In this document: positions 47,100 through 56,326 of the stretch, piece after piece
How positions within the stretch are numbered: the stretch's first letter is position 1
Layout: each line of letters begins with the position of its first letter
Origin: Molanna angustata
Lineage: Eukaryota; Arthropoda; Insecta; Trichoptera; Molannidae
Assembly (NCBI GenBank): GCA_963576475.1
Contig: OY754968.1
Location: 14,116,616 to 14,180,615 of the forward strand
Direction: 5' to 3'
Length of the DNA: 64,000 nucleotides
Notes under the pieces: model-generated
Databases searched by the model: none
What the model was told of the DNA's origin: nothing
What the model saw: the letters and a program-made list of their open reading frames with translations, nothing else
Program-made: the position numbers and the translations under genes

Positions 47100-47800
47100 T
47101 TTATTAAAACGGAATAATTTTATGACATCATTTTATAAAAACGGTACCTATAAAAATAATTTATAATTTAAATAATTTTGTCATTGTTAAATGTAAGTAT
47201 TCATATTAATAAATAGGTGTAAGTACCAAAATTTAATTAGTACTTCTTTAAGAATGAAATTTAGATATCGGTTTAAAATCAGTGTTTAAAATACAAATAT
47301 ATTTATACCATGAACACGTGCGCGTGTATCTATAGACAGGATGTCAATATCTCAGATTCAAATTGTCTCATATTACGTTTACGTGATGCAAAAATAACCT
47401 TTATCATTAGATTCTCAAAGGTCAAAATATTATTCTTGCGGTGTAAAATATTATTCTTCAAAAAAATATTATTATTTTGTGATGGCCGATGCCGCTAAAT
47501 AAACAAACGTACTCAGAGGCGTTTCACGTGTATTGTACGTTGTGCATAAAGTAAATTCAATTAATTATTTTCTTTAATGTTTTCCTAATGTCGATTTGTT
47601 CCAGAGAATTTATTTCTTTTAACAGACCGACAAAGTTTCAATCCAAGATGTGCGAGATTTGTATGCCAGATCTATATTTTTCATTGTTTTTTCAACTTTG
47701 AAAAAACCATACCTATAAAGCATAATATAACAACTATTGAATTTTAATACGAATAATACTGCCGAAGGCCATTTACAATTACAAGTTATACACAATACAA
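47100..47800. other. hAT-like element interior, AT-rich
   Basis: Unique in the window. A 62-codon frame at 47310 shows no conserved motif. No transposase text seen. Confidence 0.4.
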
Positions 47801-47806
47801 ATAAAA

Positions 47807-48578
47807 CTAGTTGCATGTAACACATGAGATCCAACTGTCGATATCGATAGTATGTATAGTTGAAGAATAAGTACCAAACTATAAACCCATAAATACAAAT
47901 TATTTAATATTTTAAGATATTTGGTTTTCTATACAACACGTGTACCTAGGTATGTATGTCAAGATAGGATAGTATGGAGGTCAGTCCTTTGATCCTACCC
48001 AGAATGTGAAAACAGCATGATGGTATGTATGTATGTTTGGAGATTAGTATCAAATTATTTCTTAGATATTGTGAGTAGGCTACTTCCATACAAATTGTAT
48101 GAAACAATGTCGTCACTAAATTCAATTTTTATAAAAATTGTTGAAAAAATTTGCAATGTGCTAATACAATTTTAATATTTTTTATAGAAAATAAATATTC
48201 TAGTTGGGGTGTTTCGTCTTTTTTCGATATTTAAAAAAAATGGAAATATAGGCAGTTAAACTCATAAATTTATCATAAAAAAAATATTTTTCTTAATAAA
48301 AAATGTTTGAGAAACCCTAGAATTTTTTTAAAAAAATTTGTTTGAGATTTTGTCTTTGTCTATGTTTATACAAATTTTCAGCTTTCTAACTTTTACGGTT
48401 TGTGAGATATATGGAAAAATAAATCAAAATTTCAAAAGTTGATAACCCCTGACTGAAACAAAAATTCACAATTTTGAGTATAAAAGTTTTGTAGGCTTGT
48501 AATTTTTATTATATTTTAAAATTTTGGGCTCTGTTAATTAAGCGGATCAAAAGTTATAAGGGGGGGGACACACAGACA

Positions 48579-48624
<46 letters not shown>

Positions 48625-48811
48625 TGTTCTACTCCGAATTCTGAGAAAATCCATGTATGGGAACATATATGCTGCGAGGCCTCTAGTTGGTGCTATTAGC
48701 ATGCAAAAAGTCCACTACACCATACAAAATTTTCCTTCGTACACGCATCTTGGCTTAATAATGTCGATTCATTAAGAGAATTGAATTCTCATGAACGAAT
48801 CGACAGTTGGA
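47807..48811 (-). mobile_element. Helitron-like element, family B, copy 3
   Basis: Minus strand starts TCCAACTGTCGATTCG (48811) and ends CATGTGTTACATGCAACTAG (47807) followed by T. A (CA)n run lies at ~48577-48623. It is preceded by a fragment of the same family at about 47600-47680. Confidence 0.76.
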
Positions 48812-48898
48812 AAATTCATCACAGTCGATTGGAAAAACATAATATATACCTACTTAGTTAATCGATTGAATGAATATGCAAACAAAGCATTAAATATA

Positions 48899-49912
48899 CT
48901 AGTTGCATGTAACACATGAGATCCAACTGTCGATAGCGATAGTATGTATAATTGAAGAATATGTACCAAACTATAAACCCATAAATACAAATTATTGAAT
49001 ATTTTCAGATATTTTGTTTTCTATACAACACTTGTACCTATGTATGTATGTCAAGATAGGATAGTATGGAGGTCAGTCCTTTGATCCTACGCAGAATATG
49101 AAAACAGCATGATGGTATGTATGTATGTTTGGAGATTAGTATCAAATAATTAAGTTTTCTTAGATATTGTGTGTAGGCGATTGCCATACAAATTGTATGA
49201 AGAAATGTCGTCACTAAATTCAATTTTTATAAAAATTGTTAAAAAAAGTTTGAGATGTGCTAATACATCTTTTATATTTTTTATAGAAAATTAAATTATC
49301 TAGTTGGGGTGTTTCGGCTTTTTACGATATTTTTAAAATATTTGGAAATATAGGCAGTTAAACTCATAAATTTATCATAAAAAAAATATTTTTCTTAATA
49401 AAAAACGTTTGAGAAACCCTGGAATTTTTTTGAAAAAATAGATTTGAGATTTTGTATTTTTCTGTGTTTATACCAATTTTCAGCGTTCTAGCTTTTATGG
49501 TTTCTGAGATATATAGAAAAATAAAGTAAAAATTCAAAAGTTGATAACCCCTGACTGAAACAAAAATTCAAAATTCTGAGTATAAAAGTTTTGTAGGCCT
49601 ATAATTGTTTATATATTCTGAAATTTTGGGCTCTGTTAATTGAGCGGATCAAAAGTTATAAAGGGGGGACGGACACACACACAGACACACACACAGACAC
49701 ACAGACACACGAAATGTTCTACTCCGAATTCTGAGTAAATCCGTGTATGGAACATATATGCTGCGAAGCCTCTAAGTTGGTGTTTTTTGATCTCAAAGTT
49801 GGAAATGCCGTGAAAAAAGTAGACCTCTTCATACAATTCTCGCGTATTCTGGCTTGAAACATTGTCGATATGTTAAGAGAACAAAGTTCTCCTGAACAAA
49901 TCGACAGTTGGA
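48899..49912 (-). mobile_element. Helitron-like element, family B, copy 4
   Basis: Minus strand starts TCCAACTGTCGATTTG (49912) and ends CATGTGTTACATGCAACTAG (48899). It is co-oriented with copy 3, with ~87 bp between them. Internal order is the same and the CA-rich tract is shorter (~49674-49710). Confidence 0.76.
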
Positions 49913-50070
49913 TAAGGGACACACACATACCTACACTGACACACTAAACCTCTAAGTTGGTGTTTTTTGGCTTCAAAGTTGACAAAAACCATGAGAAATA
50001 TAGACCTGGCATAAAAATCTCCTAATACTGACAAGAAATAAATTATCTTGAACGTGTCGACAGTTGGAAT
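49913..50070 (-). mobile_element. Helitron family B 5' fragment
   Basis: CCTCTAAGTTGGTGTTTTTT, CTTCAAAGTTGAC and GTGTCGACAGTTGGAAT repeat the 5' end of the adjoining copy 4. This is a partial tandem. Confidence 0.6.
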
Positions 50071-50074
50071 ATTA

Positions 50075-50735
50075 TGTAAGTATATGGGTATGTATGTGTG
50101 CATTGTGCATGTATATATTTTTTAAGTGTTTTAGTTTTTCTTATTATTATGAATACCCACCTAAATTTTGTATTTGTGTAAAGTTATCATGTTATTGATT
50201 TCTCTGATCTAACTTTCATTTAATTAATATGTTTTTTGGTTTTTATATAAAAAAAGGATTTACCATAAATAAATGTAATAAATATTTTTTTTCGTAAATC
50301 ACATAGATTTTTGTTATAGTCTATGTTTTTTTTTAAATGTATAATAAAACAAAATAATGATGCCATGCACATTATTTTAATTTAACAATAAAAAATGATG
50401 AATTCAATTTACCATACAAGGTAATAAAATAAAATCAATTATTAAAAAAAAACACGGCACTTGGCATGACTCTGTAATAGCGGGAAGTCAAAGTAAGGAT
50501 TAGTCTTCTATTGTTACGCCGACGTTAGACAAACATAACATTTATGTTACTATCGTAAAAGTACATTTTTGCATGATTGAAACGAAATTAAGACATTTTG
50601 AATCTGGAACAATTCATATTTTAACATCCTGTGTAGGTACATGTTTTTGAGCGAGTTTTGACACGATAATATTATGATATTATATGTACCTACATACATA
50701 TCTATCATTCAAGCAAGGTAGGTATGTTCATTATT
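50075..50735. other. hAT-like element interior, AT-rich
   Basis: Nothing recognised. A GC-richer patch at ~50455-50530 has no ORF. Confidence 0.35.
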
Positions 50736-50738
50736 TTA

Positions 50739-51035
50739 CTAGTTGCATGTAACACATGAGATCCAACTGTCGATAGCGATAGTATGTATAATTGAAGAAT
50801 ACCTACAAAACTAAAAACACAATACATAATAATAAATATTTTAAGTTAAGTATTTTATTTTCCAAAAACTATCGATTTATTTAAGAGAATTTATTTCACA
50901 TATCGACAAATTATCAAGCGATGATACGTGAGATTTGTATGCTAGGTCTATATTTTTCATGTTTTTTCAACTTTGGAGTCAAAAAACGTCAACTTAGAGG
51001 CTACTCAGCATACATGTTCTATACTTAAATAGATT
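50739..51035 (-). mobile_element. Helitron family B, internally deleted
   Basis: Has the intact 3' end (hairpin CATGTGTTACATG, CTAG) and 5'-half phrases (GAGATTTGTATGCTAGGTC; TTTGGAGTCAAAAAACG). Most of the middle is absent. Confidence 0.6.
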
Positions 51036-51041
51036 ATTAGA

Positions 51042-51243
51042 TGGGTCTATGGCAGAGCGGTTAGCGCGCTGGGCTAGTAATCCAGTGGTTGCGAGTTCGA
51101 ATCCTGCCTCGACCGATTTCGTCCATATATAACATAAGCATTTATGCTTATTTCAGGGAAAGTAGGAAGATGTATAATATACATATAACATATTATGTAG
51201 GTACTTGTTTAACAAGGACATATTCATTTTTTATGAAAAAAAG
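51042..51243 (+). mobile_element. tRNA-Thr-like SINE (family 2), fullest copy
   Basis: TGGCAGAGCGGTTAGCGCGC (A box), CTGGGCTAGTAATCCAG (anticodon arm, seven-base loop CTAGTAA) and GCGAGTTCGAATCCTGCC (B box) fold as a tRNA-like head. The body CGATTTCGTCCATATATAAC and the GTACTTGTTTAACAAGGAC tail lead to an A-rich end. It is not a functional tRNA gene: the acceptor arm does not close and a long body is attached. Confidence 0.78.
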
Positions 51244-51249
51244 ATAATA

Positions 51250-51980
51250 TGGATTTATTAAGAATTTGGAGTAGAACATTTAGTGTGTCTGTCCCCCCCC
51301 TCTTAAAATTTTTTTTTTTCCGCTAAATGCAGAGCCTAAAATTTCAGAATATATATAAAGTTATAGGCCTACAATGCTTTTTATAAACTTTTGAATTTTA
51401 AATTTATTTTTCCATATACCTATTTCAATAACCATAAAAGCTTGAAAGCTGAAAATTGGTATACCTAAATATAGCCAAATTTTATACAAAATCTCAAATT
51501 TAATTTTCATGTGTAAAAGTTCCAGAGTTTCTCAAACATTATTTATTAACACAAACTTTTACCAATTTTTATAAAAATTGAATTTAGTGACGACATCTTT
51601 CATACAATTTGTAAGGCATCTCAAAATTTACCAATTTTTGTAATAAAATAGTTTAGTAATGACATTTCATACAAATTATGTGGCAGTGACCTATACACAA
51701 TATCTAAGGTAATGAAATATAATATTATTATCTAAGGTGACTAAATAGTTTGATACTTAATCTTCAAACATAAATACATACCATCAAACTGTTTTCATAT
51801 TTTGGGTAGGAAGGGAGAACTGACCTCTCCATACTACCCTATCTTGACATACATACTTACATGTTTTGTATAGAGTACAAAATATCTTAAAATATTCAAT
51901 TATTTGGATTTAGGGGTTTCTATTTCTGTGCGTATTCTTTAACTAAACATAATATCGCCATCGACAGTTGGATCTCTGAA
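51250..51980 (+). mobile_element. Helitron family B fragment, plus orientation
   Basis: Carries GGAGTAGAACATTTAGTGTG, a C-run, TTATAGGCCTACAATGC and, at the right, ATCGCCATCGACAGTTGGAT. The hairpin and CTAG are missing at the right, and a ~60-bp motif around TACCAATTTTTATAAAAATTG is partly duplicated. Confidence 0.6.
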
Positions 51981-51984
51981 GTTG

Positions 51985-52450
51985 AAGCCCTCTAAGAATG
52001 TCTGTTAGTTTCCTTGTATTTATTTGTATATTATAGTTTTAAAGAGAGGACTTATATAATTGACATCAAAGTTCATGACTAGAAAAATATTTTGTTTCAT
52101 GATATTTTCATAAGAATCATCTTTGAAAGATTTATTATATTCAGACACTTATTCAGACAATGATTTTAGTTTTGATTCACTTCAGCTTATACATTGACTC
52201 TATGAATCTTAAATTCTTCAACATATTTGTATTTCATTTTATATTTTTATTACCTACTATAATAACAATATATGAAAAGTTTTAAAAATACAGAAATTTA
52301 AAGACGACATGTAAACGATATTTCATAGTTCGGTGATTTTTTTTTCCAAAAATTGTAATAATTTGATACCTAAAATTATATCACACGTTTACTTCAACGA
52401 AAATTTAGGTTTTATTAAAAAAAACTCGAATATGTACCTACTTTACCTAC
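51985..52450. other. hAT-like element interior, AT-rich
   Basis: No element or ORF recognised before the right subterminal array. Confidence 0.35.
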
Positions 52451-52454
52451 TCGT

Positions 52455-52638
52455 AAAAGTGCAAGACTTGCAAGACTCTTGCTGCAAGACCATGACCAAG
52501 ACCAAGACTATGTATGCAAGACCAAGACCAAGACCAAGACTATACTTGTAAACGCAAGACCAAGACCAAGACCGCAGGTGCAAGACCAAGACCAAGACCA
52601 AGACCACCCCGGTCTTGGTCTTGGTCTTGCATTTGCTC
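52455..52638. repeat. Right subterminal CAAGAC/GTCTTG array of the hAT-like element
   Basis: GCAAGACTTGCAAGACTCTTG, then repeated ACCAAGACCAAGACC units and a terminal GGTCTTGGTCTTGGTCTTG. Mirrors the left array in motif but not base for base. Confidence 0.85.
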
Positions 52639-52645
52639 ATCACTA

Positions 52646-53442
52646 CAGATGACTGACGTATGTTAATATAAATGTTATTTTGTAGATACCAGATGACTGA
52701 CGTATGTTAATATAAATGTTATATTGTAGATACCAGATGACTGACGTATGTTAATATAAATGTTATATTGTAGATACCAGATGACTGACGTATGTTAATA
52801 TAAATGTTATATTGTAGATACCAGATGACTGACGTATGTTCTATACTGTTAATATAAATGTTATATTGTAGATACCAGATGACTGACGTATGTTAATATA
52901 AATGTTATATTGTAGATACCAGATGACTGACGTATGTTAATATAAATGTTATATTGTAGATACCAGATGACTGACGTATGTTAATATAAATGTTATATTG
53001 TAGATACCAGATGACTGACGTATGTTAATATAAATGTTATATTGTAGATACCAGATGACTGACGTATGTTCTATACTGTTAATATAAATGTTATATTGTA
53101 GATACCAGATGACTGACGTATGTTAATATAAATGTTATATTGTAGATACCAGATGACTGACGTATGTTAATATAAATGTTATATTGTAGATACCAGATGA
53201 CTGACGTATGTTAATATAAATGTTATATTGTAGATACCAGATGACTGACGTATGTTAATATAAATGTTATATTGTAGATACCAGATGACTGACGTATGTT
53301 CTATACTGTTAATATAAATGTTATATTGTAGATACCAGATGACTGACGTATGTTAATATAAATGTTATATTGTAGATACCAGATGACTGACGTATGTTAA
53401 TATAAATGTTATATTGTAGATACCAGATGACTGACGTATGTT
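52646..53442 (+). repeat. 44-bp satellite, right block
   Basis: Same unit as 45445-46568. The 54-bp variant occurs at 52841, 53071 and 53301, exactly every 230 bp, so this block is a higher-order array of 54 + 4x44. Confidence 0.95.
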
Positions 53443-53559
53443 CCAATTGACTTCTAACAATAAATTATGTAATAAGCTACTCTTGTTTACTATTCTTTTA
53501 TAACATGTGAAAATATGAAAATTACAGCTGAATAAAGATACTCAACTGTGTAAAATAAC

Positions 53560-53640
53560 AGTGCCAGAACAGGCTTTTGCCTAGTGGGGCGTTATTAGTC
53601 AATGTTATATTTATTTTGTGTATTAATTATAAATAAAAAA
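53560..53640 (+). mobile_element. LINE 3' end fragment
   Basis: GCCAGAACAGGCTTTTGCC then TAGTGGGGCGTTATTAGTC and an A-rich end resemble the extreme 3' coding end of a lepidopteran LINE. Short and diverged. Confidence 0.4.
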
Positions 53641-53728
53641 AAATGTTTTCAGTGATCTAATAAAAAAATACATCGCTATAAAGATAATGTCTCTCGGTAC
53701 GTTTTGAGGATAAAAATTTGTTACGTAC

Positions 53729-53937
53729 TTCTTTTATCCAAGCAAACCAAAGGTTCCTTTCCCAGTAGTGATCGAAACCAAGGAAGACATGTTTATCTTT
53801 CTGTGGTGATGTGATGAATGGTGACGGAGGTGGTGGAGGAGGGGTGAGACGCAGAACCAAACGTTGAGCCCGAGGTCCACGCAATTCTACTTCTCCTCCT
53901 GAAAGTTCTAGAACCTCTGGAGAGCCATCAAGGCTGC
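53729..53937 (-). CDS. Phlpp: PHLPP exon encoding the end of the PH domain
   Basis: This 209-bp exon lies between acceptor TTTTTTTGCAG and donor GTACGT. It is entered in phase 1 (the first two bases finish a codon) and ends in phase 0 after ...NLWFAWIKE. The text contains a proline run (six P after LRLT), then DKHVFLGFDHYWERNLW. The tryptophan-containing ERNLWFAWIKE fits the C-terminal helix of a pleckstrin-homology domain, which in PHLPP binds membrane lipid. Identification rests on this motif and on phase and order with the downstream PHLPP exons. The start of the PH domain and the initiator lie upstream of the window (above 64000). Confidence 0.78.
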
Positions 53938-55856
53938 CTGCAAAAAAATAGGTATGATTACCGTCCGATCAGTTACTCGATTGGTTAGAAAAATGTCAAT
54001 TTATTGGTATAATATTCGCCAAACATCTTTAACGAGCTTCCGGTTGCGTAGATGGCAAATTTGTGTCTTTTTGCTTCGTTGGTTTACGTGCAAAAGTTAT
54101 TTGGGGACAACTATAGCATATTTATCACATTTCGCTTCATAAAATTTAGGTATTTCCAGTTTTTATATTTATTAAAATATTATCATTTTTCTTCACTCTT
54201 GCCTATTGTTACTTATATCAGCAACAGCTGTCGTATTGATATAATTGATATATTTAATCTTTGAAATCTTTTTTTTTCTCTTCAATACTATCTAACAGTG
54301 GATAGTGCACGAGAACACAACCAAGAGGTAAAACAGCATAAAATATAATACATTAATTTTGGAAGTAAGGTGACGGAATAGGCTCCAAGTTACTTTTTGG
54401 CTGCTCATTGTTACGCCATACCTACTCTTAAAAGTTACGTCTTCAACAAAAATATATATTATTCTCTCATTATTACTCAACTAGCTTTTATGTCCCGCCG
54501 TTGGCCAAGAATGTAAAATTGTGAAGAAATAAGCAATCGTTTTTGCTTATTTCTTCACAATATTGTCACCCAATTATTTTTCAATATCGGACTATGAAAA
54601 GTGGTTTGAAATTTGATTGAGTTTAAGCATTGTAAAATGTTCAAGTGATGGCCACAACCCATTCTTTTTTATATATTGCTATAAAGTGTGAATGAAGTAT
54701 AATATACAATTTCTGCACGCATGGACTATGCGAAATGGTTTTAAATATATGACTGTTTATCAACGTTGTAAAGAGATTGGTTTGGCCACAACCCCCATTT
54801 TTAAATATTATCATCGAAAACAAATTGTAATATGTACCTATTGAAAATTTAGTAATGTTGAAATGTGGTTAAAATTTGATTAAATCATGTACCGAAAAGA
54901 TCTAGCGTTGGTCACATCCCATTCGTTTTTATATTTTTTCATCAAGTGTGCATTATATTTTTGCACAATTAGACTGATAGACTTAAAATTGACACAAAAG
55001 TCTACATTAACTAAGAAGAAGAAGACTTAAACTATGGTAAATAGTTTTTAATTTGAATATAAACGTTGTGAAGAGTTCAGTCATGGCCAAGACCCCCTTT
55101 CTTTAAATATTAGGTGTTGAAAATTATTCAAAATAGGATGGTTTAAATTTGATTAAACAAAAGTATTAAAAAGATTCTAGTGCAGGTTACAATCGTCACA
55201 TCCCATTCGTTTTTTCATATGTATTTTCATCAAGTGTGCATATCGTTAATAATATTTCTGCACAATAGACTATTAGACTTAAAACTAATCCAAAAGTCTA
55301 AATAAAAAAGAGCAGAATAAGTATAAGACTATAAGAAATAGTTTATATAAAAATCTATCCCAATGGTTTACATAAAATAAGTAACAATACATAACTATAA
55401 TAGAAGAATTAGACTATTGGAAATAGATTGAAAAAAAGCTGACCAAAAGGTCTTCATAAAAGAAGAAGAAGATTAATCTATAGGAAATAGTTTGTATAAA
55501 ATTCACCAAAGTTCTACATAAAATAAGAAAAGGAAGAAAAAGACTAAAGGAAATAGTTTGTGTAAAAACTGAATACATAAGTAAGGTCTACATAAAAAAA
55601 GATGAATTAGACAATAGGAAATAGTATGTATAAAAGCTCACCCAAAGGTCTACAAAAAAGAAAAAGAAGAATAATTAGACTATTGGAAATAGTTTGTATA
55701 AAAACTGACCAAAAGGTCTACATAAAAGAAGATGAATTAGACTATAGGAAATAGTTAATATAAAAACTTTTTTTCAAATGTTTGAATGTTAACTTTGTGG
55801 TTCATATTTAAAAAATTAAATTTAAAGATATAACTTTGTATTAACCACGTTTTTTG

Positions 55857-55915
55857 GTTGAAACGATGCGACCGGTTTCGGAACTAACCGTTCCCTCATC
55901 AGGCTAACTTTCAAC
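55857..55915 (-). ncRNA. Hammerhead ribozyme motif, Penelope-like left end
   Basis: On the minus strand: GTTGAAA / GTTA / GC (stem I 5' side with internal loop), CTGATGA, G, GGAAC-GGTTA-GTTCC (stem II), GAAA, CCGG (stem III), TC as cleavage site, then GC / ATCG / TTTCAAC closing stem I. All core bases are present. It is identical to the motif at 61660-61718. The two-base-pair stem III with no loop implies that it would act as a dimer. Confidence 0.78.
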
Positions 55916-55949
55916 TGAAACAGAATGTGACGACGTGCTTACAAGAAAT

Positions 55950-56326
55950 CTATGGGGGCGGAGGTAGAGGTAGGGTGGAGGTACTTAGGGTTGGGTCTTG
56001 TGCAGGGTGGGTCCGATTGGCTGAAGGATTAGAAGTAAAAGGAAACATATTTAATAATGGACTGAAAGATAAATTTAACTGATTGTTTATTATGTTCTGT
56101 TTTGAATTAATACACTTTTTAATTTCTAGCGACTCTAAATTATCAAGACGGAGACCTACTTTGTTGACGTGTAAAATTTTTGTTCCCGATTGCATATTAA
56201 ATTGATGATCATTAAGTACTAAGTGTTCTGCGAATTCCGAAAAATTATCATTGTTTATACATCTAATATGTTCTTTTACTCTAGTCTCAAATTTCCGTCC
56301 TGTTTTTCCTATGTAGACTGCAGAGC
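55950..56326 (-). pseudogene. Penelope-like GIY-YIG endonuclease domain (minus copy, separated by LINE)
   Basis: Reads SAVYIGKTGRKFETRVKEHI, then RCINNDNFSEFAEHLVLNDH and a Pro/Thr-rich end. The VYIGKTGRKF-TR--EH pattern is the GIY-YIG nuclease core of Penelope-like elements, which nicks target DNA for priming. Its upstream half (RT fragment, 59910-60604) lies on the other side of the LINE at 56327-59905, inserted within the codons for CGDCSAVY. Confidence 0.85.

Larger units (their letters stand above)
46569..52645. mobile_element. hAT-like non-autonomous transposon, 6,077 bp, inserted in the satellite
   Basis: Ends TAGTGATGAGCAAA and TTTGCTCATCACTA are inverted, and the 8-bp CAGATGAC stands on both sides (46561-46568 and 52646-52653). 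An 8-bp duplication with TAGTG-type ends is the hAT hallmark. Subterminal arrays of CAAGACCAAGACC (about 46585-46770) and their counterpart (about 52455-52635) flank an interior with two Helitron B copies, fragments and two SINEs. No transposase-like ORF survives, so mobilisation would have depended on an enzyme supplied in trans, or the core was lost. The size partly reflects nested insertions. Confidence 0.85.

Noticed and set aside
51042..51115. Threonine tRNA gene
   Set aside because: The tRNA-like part has A and B boxes and an AGT anticodon loop, but the acceptor stem does not pair and a ~120-bp shared body follows. Copies at 16237, 36425 and 38195 show it is a SINE.
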